From: Natronohydrobacter sp. | GTDB lineage: Bacteria; Pseudomonadota; Alphaproteobacteria; Rhodobacterales; Rhodobacteraceae | Length of the DNA stretch: 11,153 bases | Assembly (NCBI GenBank): GCA_007118445.1 | Contig: SKRP01000158.1 | Location: forward strand, 1-11,153 | Reading direction: 5' to 3' | In this document: in pieces, positions 6,144-11,153 of the stretch | How positions within the stretch are numbered: the first letter of the stretch is position 1 | Layout: each line of letters begins with the position of its first letter | The notes under the pieces: model-generated | The model's input: the letters and a program-made list of their open reading frames with translations, nothing else | The model's database searches: none | Told to the model about the DNA's origin: nothing | Translations under genes and position numbers: made by a program

Positions 6144-7397
6144 CTAGCCGCGCCTGTCAGGATGTTGCAACACCAGCTGTGTGACATCGCAGGTTCCGCT
6201 GGCAAAAGCCCCTGCGCAGGATGTCAGGTAAAACTCCCACATCCGCTTGAAGCGCGCATCATAGCCGAGCGCCGCGATCTCGGGCCAACGGGTCTGGAAA
6301 CGCGCGTCCCAGCGGCGCAGGGTTTCGCTGTAGCTTGGGCCGAAATCATGAGTGGCGACAAAGTGCAGCCCTTGCGCCTGGGCTGCGCGCCGCACCGGAC
6401 CGGGAGCACCGAGCATCCCGCCGGGGAAGATATATTTCTGAATGAAGTCAACATGCTTTCTATAGAAATTAAAGCGCGCGTCAGGCACCATGATGATCTG
6501 GATCACCGCTTTCGCACCGGGTCTCAAGCGCTCTTTCACTGCCCGGAAATAACGTGGCCAGTATTTTTCGCCCACCGCCTCGAACATCTCGATCGAGGCA
6601 ATGCCGTCAAACTGCCCGCCGGTGTCGCGGTAATCCTGCATCCGGATTTCGACCTGATCCGACAGGCCCAGCCGCGCCATGCGGGCAACGGCATAGTCAT
6701 GCTGCGCCTGTGAAATCGTCAGCCCGGTCACACGCAAGCCCCGCTTCGCGGCCGCATATTCCGCAAATCCCCCCCAGCCGCAGCCGATTTCCAGCACATG
6801 ATCGCCCGGCTGCACCCCCATCCGGTCCACCATCGCGGCATATTTCGCTTCCTGCGCGGCCTCCAGCGTCTCGGTCCCGGTGGCGAAGATGCCCGAGGAA
6901 TAGGTCATGCTCTCATCCAGCCAGAGGCTGTAGAAATCATTCCCCAGATCATAGTGATAGCTGATATTCTTGCGTGCCTGCGCTTTCGAATTGGCCCGCA
7001 AGGCATGGCGCAGACGCTCCAGCCCGCGCATGATCCGCATCCCCACGGCCTCGTCATAGACCGACGGGTTGTCATCATTGATCAGGTCCATGAACGCCTG
7101 CAAATCCGGCGTGGTCCAGCCGCCCTCCATATAGGATTCAGCAAAGCCCAGATCGCCTTCGCGGATCAGCCGGGCGAAAAGGTCCGGGTCATGGACATGC
7201 AATTCCGCCATATGCCCCGGCGCGCGCCCTTCGGCCCGGAACCGCCGCCCGTCGGGCAGCACCACATCCAGCCGCCCCCGGTTCAATCGTTCGGCCCGCG
7301 CGAAAGCCTGCGCGAAATAGCGCGGCAGCGCGTCCTGACCGCTGAGCGATGTCAGAATGCCCGACATCATCTGTGAAGGGTGCGCCATATCCGTCAT
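6144..7397 (-). CDS. cyclopropane-fatty-acyl-phospholipid synthase family methyltransferase
   Basis: A 417-residue SAM-dependent enzyme expected to methylate double bonds of membrane phospholipid acyl chains. Family landmarks are SYHYDLGNDFY at 146-156, the SAM-binding VLEIGCGWGG at 201-210, QDYRD at 254-258, FIQKYIFPGG at 318-327 and FYLTSCAGAF near 389-398. Compared from memory with E. coli Cfa, the conserved Glu239 is present as Glu273 and Tyr317 as Tyr390. Cys139 aligns with Ser168 (TYSSGIF), Gly236 with Glu270 (SIEMFEAVG) and His266 with Gln300. Those are bicarbonate-site or active-site positions, so the product may be a methyl-branched or furan-type lipid rather than a cyclopropane. The start has a weak GGACGAG site; ATG three codons later is an alternative. 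It follows the photolyase by 36 bases and is probably cotranscribed. An intrinsic terminator ends the unit. Confidence 0.88.
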   Translation of the reverse strand: MTDMAHPSQMMSGILTSLSGQDALPRYFAQAFARAERLNRGRLDVVLPDGRRFRAEGRAPGHMAELHVHDPDLFARLIREGDLGFAESYMEGGWTTPDLQAFMDLINDDNPSVYDEAVGMRIMRGLERLRHALRANSKAQARKNISYHYDLGNDFYSLWLDESMTYSSGIFATGTETLEAAQEAKYAAMVDRMGVQPGDHVLEIGCGWGGFAEYAAAKRGLRVTGLTISQAQHDYAVARMARLGLSDQVEIRMQDYRDTGGQFDGIASIEMFEAVGEKYWPRYFRAVKERLRPGAKAVIQIIMVPDARFNFYRKHVDFIQKYIFPGGMLGAPGPVRRAAQAQGLHFVATHDFGPSYSETLRRWDARFQTRWPEIAALGYDARFKRMWEFYLTSCAGAFASGTCDVTQLVLQHPDRRG

Positions 7398-7415
7398 AAC
7401 TCGTCCGTCCCTGTC

Positions 7416-7428
7416 CTGGCTTTGCCAG
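7416..7428 (-). other. small hairpin between photolyase and CFA-like genes
   Basis: CTGGC and GCCAG pair perfectly across a three-base loop, a few bases after the photolyase stop. There is no T run, so it is not an intrinsic terminator; it could protect or stall the mRNA, or be chance. Confidence 0.3.
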
Positions 7429-7433
7429 CCTTG

Positions 7434-8843
7434 TTATCGTTTCTGATAGGCGTCAAGCGCCCGGTTGCGCCCCTCGGCCAGATCGACCAGCGGGGCGGGA
7501 TAATCCTGATCCTTGCTCATAGCCCAGCTACGCGGGCAAGCCGCATAAAGTTGCAAGGCACTGTCCGGCGGGTGGTCCGACAATTCCGCCACCCATGCCT
7601 TGCGATAGGCGCGCTTGGGGTCGAATTTATCGGCCTGCGTGTCAGGGTTGAAGATGCGGAAATAAGGGCTGGCATCAGGGCCGGAACCCGCCACCCATTG
7701 CCAGCCCATCGCATTGGCCGCCGGATCCCAATCCACCAGACATTCCGCGAACCAGTCCATGCCGATACGCCAATGGGTCAGCATATGTTTGGTCAGATAG
7801 CTGCCGACCAGCATCCGCGCGCGGTTATGCATCCGGCCTGTGACATACATCTCGCGCATGGCAGCATCGACGACTTCGATCCCCGTCCGCCCCTGTTTCC
7901 AGCGCAAGGCATCGGGGTTGTTCTTCTGCCACGGGAAAGTGTCCCAGCCCTCGCGCCAGCTGTCGCGGGTGATATGCGGCGTGTGATAGATCAGATGATA
8001 GGCGAATTCGCGCCAGACCACTTCCTTGAGGAAGGTCTCGGCCCCGGATTTCCCATCGGCCAGCGCGCGCTGCCCGGCCTCCCAGAGCGCGAGCGGGCTG
8101 ATTTCGCCATAGGTCAGATTTTCCGACAGGCCCGAGGTTGCATCCTTGTCCAGCCGGTCCCGATCTGCGGCATAGCTTTCGATGCCATGGCGCATGAATG
8201 TCGCCAGCCGGGTTTGCGCGGCCGCTTCACCGATATGCAGATACTGCGCGACCACATCCGCGCCCCGGTTCATCGCACGGCCCATCTGCCAATCAGCCAG
8301 ATCATCGCGGCCCGGCCAGGTTTCAGGCGCGCGCAGCGCTTTCGGCGCGGGCAAACGCGCGGCCACATCGCGCCCGCGCACGGATTTCCAGAAAGGTGTA
8401 TAGACCTGATAGAACTTGCCCTGCCCGGTCGCGACCTCCCATGGCTCGAACAGCAGATGGCCGGAAAAGCTGCGCGCATCAACACCCTGATCCCTGAGCG
8501 CTGCTTTCACGGATTTGTCGCGCGCGATCTGGTCGGGGTCATATTGCCGCATCCACCAGACCGCGCTCGCGCCGGTTTCGCGGATCAGCGCCTGCAGGCA
8601 TTCAAGCGCATCGCCACGGCGCAGGATCAGCCGCGCGCCGATGCTCTCCAGCCGCTGCGAAAAATGCCCGACCCCCAGCCCCAGCCGCCATTTCGGCGCG
8701 GCCCCCAGCCCCTCGACGACAGGGTCGCACAGAAAGACCGGAATCACCGGGCGGCCCGAGGCTGCGGCCTCAGTCAGGGCAGGATGGTCACTCAGGCGCA
8801 GATCGCGGCGGAACCAGAGCAGGATCGGGGCAGTATCAGTCAA
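7434..8843 (-). CDS. phr: deoxyribodipyrimidine photolyase (DNA repair)
   Basis: A 469-residue class I photolyase of normal length, which uses FAD and blue light to split UV-induced pyrimidine dimers. The N-terminal antenna domain starts with LLWFRRDLRLSDHPAL. The FAD-binding domain shows SENLTYGEISP at 240-250, LKEVVWREFAYH at 272-283, DAAMREMYVTGRMHNRARM at 326-344, then Trp358 (THWRIG) and GWQWVAGSGPDASPYFRIF at 380-398. Trp358, Trp381 and Trp383 are among the conserved aromatic residues of the class that include the electron-transfer chain. The start is TTG at 8843: a TAA stop lies just upstream in frame, no ATG is available, and AAGG lies nine bases before. The gene starts 21 bases after the aminotransferase-like gene and precedes the CFA-like gene, suggesting an operon. 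Confidence 0.93.
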   Translation of the reverse strand: MTDTAPILLWFRRDLRLSDHPALTEAAASGRPVIPVFLCDPVVEGLGAAPKWRLGLGVGHFSQRLESIGARLILRRGDALECLQALIRETGASAVWWMRQYDPDQIARDKSVKAALRDQGVDARSFSGHLLFEPWEVATGQGKFYQVYTPFWKSVRGRDVAARLPAPKALRAPETWPGRDDLADWQMGRAMNRGADVVAQYLHIGEAAAQTRLATFMRHGIESYAADRDRLDKDATSGLSENLTYGEISPLALWEAGQRALADGKSGAETFLKEVVWREFAYHLIYHTPHITRDSWREGWDTFPWQKNNPDALRWKQGRTGIEVVDAAMREMYVTGRMHNRARMLVGSYLTKHMLTHWRIGMDWFAECLVDWDPAANAMGWQWVAGSGPDASPYFRIFNPDTQADKFDPKRAYRKAWVAELSDHPPDSALQLYAACPRSWAMSKDQDYPAPLVDLAEGRNRALDAYQKR

Positions 8844-8864
8844 ATTCCGGGGCCTTGCTTGCAG

Positions 8865-10094
8865 TTACCAGACGCGATCTAGCACTGATATCACCCGGTC
8901 AAGTTCTTGCGCGCTGGTGTAATGCACAAAAGACAGCCGCAGCACGCCATGCGCCGGATCCACCCCCTGCCCCTGCAGCGCGCGATTGGCATAGAAACTG
9001 CCCCCACCTGCCATGATGCCATGCGCCGCCAGCTCGGTCGCCAGATCATGCCCCGGTCGCGCATGTGACACGGCCACGGTCGGCGCGCGCCCTGTCGCAT
9101 CCGACGGCCCCAGAAGCCGCAGATCATTGCGCCCCGAGAGGTAATCGAGCAGCGGCTGCAGAAGCGCGGTTTCATGGGCGCGCATCAGATCATGCACCTG
9201 CGCATTGCGGGTTTTCGGTTCGGTCTCGACGCCGGGAAAGTGATGCTGATGCAGCGCGTCGACATAATCCGCCATCCCCGCACAGGCCGCGATCTGCGCA
9301 TGATCCGGCCCGGCAGGTGTGAAACGCTTATACAGCACATCGGCGTTGAAGTAATGCCCCTGATTGGGCAGCATTTCGCCAAGCGCGCGCCGGATCGCCA
9401 TGATCCCCTGATGCGGGCCATAGGTCTTGTAGGCTGAAAACAGATAGATATCCGCCCCAAGCGCCCCCAGATCCGGCAGTCCATGCGGCGCGTAGGACAC
9501 CCCATCGACGCAGGAATAAATGCCCTGCACGCGCAGACGCGCACAAATCCCGGCCACCGGATTGATCTCGCCCACCAGATTCGAGCAATGCGGGAAACAG
9601 ACCAGCCGCACCTTGTCATCAACCAGCGCCCACAGGCTTTCAGGGTCCAGATGCCCGGTCAGCGGATCGATGGTCCATTCGCGGATCTCGATCCCGCGCG
9701 CCGCCAGCCGCCGCCAGGGGCCGGAATTGGCCTCGTGGTCCTGATCGGTGACGATAATCGCATCGCCCGGTTGCAGCCATTCCCCGAAAGCCTGCGCCAG
9801 CACATAGGTATTCGCCGTGGTCGAAGGGCCGAAACTCAGCTCATCGCCGTCCACACCCATCATCGCCGCCAGCCGCGCGCGCGCCTCATCCATTTCGGCC
9901 CCGGCCAGCTCTGACGCCGCATAGGGCGCATAGGGCTGAACCTTGCGCTGGTGATAGTAGCGCATCAGCCGGTCGATCACCGGCTTGCAGGTATAAGACC
10001 CGCCTGCATTCTCGAAAAACGCCTGATCCTGCAGGCTGGGTTCGGCAAAAGCGGGGAACTGGTCGCGGACGAAATCAAGGTCCAGCTGTCGCAT
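8865..10094 (-). CDS. class V aminotransferase-like PLP enzyme (cysteine desulfurase-like)
   Basis: A 409-residue fold-type I PLP enzyme of the class V family. The ATG at 10094 is chosen because GGAG lies five bases upstream; an earlier GTG at 10118 has no such site. Visible elements are DQDHEANSGPW with His120 expected to stack on PLP, PHCSNLVGEINPV at 168-180, Asp197 in DGVSYAPHG, the Schiff-base Lys223 in SAYKTYGPHQG, and Arg386 in LRLSFVHY. Cysteine desulfurases carry a catalytic Cys on a mobile C-terminal loop; the corresponding stretch here (MAGGGSFYANR, 361-371) has none, so persulfide formation is unlikely. The substrate is unknown; lyase, epimerase or aminotransferase activity all remain possible. 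It overlaps no neighbour but is 21 bases upstream of phr, with which it may be cotranscribed. Confidence 0.85.
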   Translation of the reverse strand: MRQLDLDFVRDQFPAFAEPSLQDQAFFENAGGSYTCKPVIDRLMRYYHQRKVQPYAPYAASELAGAEMDEARARLAAMMGVDGDELSFGPSTTANTYVLAQAFGEWLQPGDAIIVTDQDHEANSGPWRRLAARGIEIREWTIDPLTGHLDPESLWALVDDKVRLVCFPHCSNLVGEINPVAGICARLRVQGIYSCVDGVSYAPHGLPDLGALGADIYLFSAYKTYGPHQGIMAIRRALGEMLPNQGHYFNADVLYKRFTPAGPDHAQIAACAGMADYVDALHQHHFPGVETEPKTRNAQVHDLMRAHETALLQPLLDYLSGRNDLRLLGPSDATGRAPTVAVSHARPGHDLATELAAHGIMAGGGSFYANRALQGQGVDPAHGVLRLSFVHYTSAQELDRVISVLDRVW

Positions 10095-10137
10095 GGCAAC
10101 TCCGGCATCTGTGGTCACGCCAGAGTGCGAAAGCCTG

Positions 10138-10156
10138 TCGCGCAGCGCAAGCGCGA
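10138..10156. repeat. short GC inverted repeat between transglycosylase and aminotransferase-like genes
   Basis: TCGCGC and GCGCGA form a six-base-pair stem with a seven-base loop in the 66-base gap between two minus-strand genes. There is no T run in the reading direction. It may weaken read-through or be an effect of high GC content. Confidence 0.3.
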
Positions 10157-10160
10157 AAGT

Positions 10161-10775
10161 TCAGCTTGTGCCCAGAATGATGCGGACATAATCCTGCGTC
10201 TCGCGGAAGGGCGGGATCCCGCTATGGCGCTCGACCGCGCCCGGACCCGCATTATAGGCCGCAAGCGCCAGTTCCCAGTCACCGAACCTGTCATACATCA
10301 TGCGCAGATAGCGCGCACCACCGTCGAGATTCTGCTGCGGGTCATTGGGATCGACGCGCAGCAGTTCTGCCGTGCCCGGCATCAGCTGCGCCAGCCCGAT
10401 CGCGCCCTTGTTCGACACGGCAGACGGGTTCCAGCGGCTTTCCTGATGCACCAGCCGCAGGAACAGGTCTTCGGGGACATTATGCTTGCGCGCCGCCGCC
10501 CGTGCAGTTTCGAGATAGGCCCCGCGATAATTGCCGGAATAGCGCGGGATGGCGGGCCGGGCCGCTGTGGTTTTCTGCGCGTCAGCATCAGGCAAAAGCC
10601 GCGCCGAGGCGGAATACTGCTCTGACAGCCGCCCATCAATGACCCGGCTCGCCGCGCGCATATTGTCCAGCCGTGAGCCAGAGCTGTTGCCCGAGAGGCT
10701 GAGCCCCTGCGCATGGCTGACAGGTGCCGAAAGGCACAGCGCGATAATGCAGCAAATCGCCCGAGTGCAATGCAT
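10161..10775 (-). CDS. secreted lytic transglycosylase (SLT domain)
   Basis: A peptidoglycan-cleaving enzyme expected in the periplasm. From the ATG at 10775 it has 204 residues: a signal peptide (1-22, Arg5, then a hydrophobic core ending SHA), a linker of about 60 residues, and a Slt domain at about 85-200. The domain has catalytic Glu112 in HQESRWNP, GLAQLMPGTA at 127-136, NLDGGARYL at 149-157, AYNAGPG at 173-179 and ETQDYV at 192-197. The start is uncertain: ATGs at 10790 and 10847 are also in frame, and the last has an AAGAG site. A promoter-like pair at 10807-10835 lies downstream of the 10847 start and favours 10775. The family cleaves the MurNAc-GlcNAc bond to leave a 1,6-anhydro end. 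It is divergent from ssb. Confidence 0.85.
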   Translation of the reverse strand: MHCTRAICCIIALCLSAPVSHAQGLSLSGNSSGSRLDNMRAASRVIDGRLSEQYSASARLLPDADAQKTTAARPAIPRYSGNYRGAYLETARAAARKHNVPEDLFLRLVHQESRWNPSAVSNKGAIGLAQLMPGTAELLRVDPNDPQQNLDGGARYLRMMYDRFGDWELALAAYNAGPGAVERHSGIPPFRETQDYVRIILGTS

Positions 10776-10806
10776 GATGATACAGCCCATCCCGACAACA
10801 GATTTG

Positions 10807-10835
10807 TTTATATGCGCAGTGATGTTATTTTTCCA
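10807..10835 (-). promoter_or_regulatory. putative promoter of the lytic transglycosylase gene
   Basis: On the minus strand TGGAAA (10835-10830) and TATAAA (10812-10807) are 17 bases apart in a locally AT-rich stretch. Transcription would begin near 10800, about 25 bases before the ATG at 10775. If real, the in-frame ATG at 10847 cannot be used from this transcript. Confidence 0.4.
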
Positions 10836-10953
10836 GTCCTTGTGCATACGACACTCTTCATCCGATATATATGCGCGGAACATCGCTGCGCTTGGCCCTT
10901 CTCAAGCTCTTCTTTACCCTGATATGCTGATATGACAGCAAGGGCGCGCAAGC

Positions 10954-10971
10954 GTCTGCGGATTCGCAGGC
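10954..10971 (+). other. hairpin in the ssb leader
   Basis: GTCTGCG and CGCAGGC pair with one G-T wobble around a GATT tetraloop, 27 bases before the ssb start. No U tract follows, so it is not a terminator. It could affect leader stability. No alphaproteobacterial SOS box was found in this region. Confidence 0.3.
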
Positions 10972-10998
10972 CGCGCCACAAGGTGAACAGGGGGCCCC

Positions 10999-11153
10999 AT
11001 GGCAGGATCGGTAAACAAGGTCATTCTCATCGGCAATCTGGGGCGTGACCCGGAAGTGCGCACATTTCCCGATGGCGGCAAGATCTGCAATCTGCGCATC
11101 GCCACATCCGAGCAATGGCGCGACAAGGCGACGGGCGAGCGCAAGGAGCGCAC
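10999..11153 (+). CDS. ssb: single-stranded DNA-binding protein, 5' end only
   Basis: The first 51 codons are present and the gene runs off the right edge. The N-terminus reads MAGSVNKVILIGNLGRDPEV, followed by RTFPDGGKICNLRIATSE and QWRDKATGERKER, which is the first half of the bacterial SSB OB fold. The ATG at 10999 has AGGGGG four bases upstream. SSB coats single-stranded DNA during replication, recombination and repair and recruits partners through its acidic C-terminal tip, which is outside the window. The gene is divergent from the lytic transglycosylase gene, with a leader of about 220 bases between the two starts. Confidence 0.95.
   Translation, partial: MAGSVNKVILIGNLGRDPEVRTFPDGGKICNLRIATSEQWRDKATGERKER

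Noticed and set aside
5955..6713. Plus-strand open frame of 252 codons
   Set aside because: It runs through the trgA leader, the terminator and the 3' part of the CFA-like gene in antisense; these features on the minus strand explain the region.
7380..8882. Long plus-strand open frame (about 500 codons)
   Set aside because: It is antisense to the well-supported photolyase gene, has no recognisable domain, and is the usual mirror frame of GC-rich codons.
8865..8893. Sigma-E type promoter just upstream of phr
   Set aside because: TGATAT followed by GGTAAC at about the right distance is only a partial match and part of it is coding sequence, so it is noted under a finding but not called as a feature.
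10549..10935. Plus-strand open frame of 128 codons upstream of ssb
   Set aside because: It is antisense to the start of the transglycosylase gene and lacks a ribosome site and domain.
10776..10998. SOS box upstream of ssb
   Set aside because: I looked for GTTC or GAAC pairs with seven-base spacing, the alphaproteobacterial LexA site, and found only isolated GAAC copies.

Overview
The window looks like a chromosomal segment of an alphaproteobacterium, most likely Rhodobacteraceae (Rhodobacterales). It is GC-rich. It carries a pair of paralogous glyceraldehyde-3-phosphate dehydrogenase genes, an adjacent trgA-trgB pair (the tellurite-resistance locus first described in Rhodobacter sphaeroides), a photolyase followed by a cyclopropane-fatty-acid-synthase-like gene, and at the left edge the start of a small membrane protein with the IDMRSFS motif typical of this family. 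The genus cannot be decided from the sequence. No tRNA, rRNA, insertion sequence, phage gene or CRISPR array was seen.

Layout. Positions 1-89 hold the 5' end of a minus-strand membrane protein gene. Positions 90-304 are a promoter region with two operator-like palindromes. On the plus strand follow gap copy 1 (305-1309), a strong intrinsic terminator, a small exported rhodanese-domain protein (1446-1859), another operator-like palindrome and gap copy 2 (1956-2957). From 3029 to 10775 everything reads on the minus strand. In transcription order these genes are a secreted lytic transglycosylase, a class V aminotransferase-like PLP enzyme, a TTG-initiated DNA photolyase, a CFA-synthase-like methyltransferase closed by an intrinsic terminator, trgA and trgB overlapping by one base, and a secreted trypsin-like serine protease with its own AT-richer leader. 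At the right edge ssb starts at 10999 on the plus strand, divergent from the transglycosylase, and runs off the window.

How the genes may work together. The two GAPDHs differ at the residue that decides NAD versus NADP use: copy 2 keeps the Asp and copy 1 has Ala. Both have near-palindromic GTTAGCGCTAAC-like sites upstream, which suggests co-regulation of glycolytic and gluconeogenic (or NADPH-linked) flux by a LacI-type regulator. The aminotransferase, photolyase, CFA-like methyltransferase and trgAB form a compact minus-strand group whose known relatives deal with light, oxidative and oxyanion damage. In R. sphaeroides the photolyase and a cfa gene belong to the singlet-oxygen sigma-E response. 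The CFA-like enzyme lacks several bicarbonate-site residues of E. coli Cfa, so it may make methylated or furan-type lipids instead of cyclopropanes.

Most of the window is ordinary core metabolism. The points most worth a second look are the CFA active-site changes, the GAPDH pair with its shared operators, the PLP enzyme that lacks the desulfurase cysteine, and the exported rhodanese ending in a CxxC motif.
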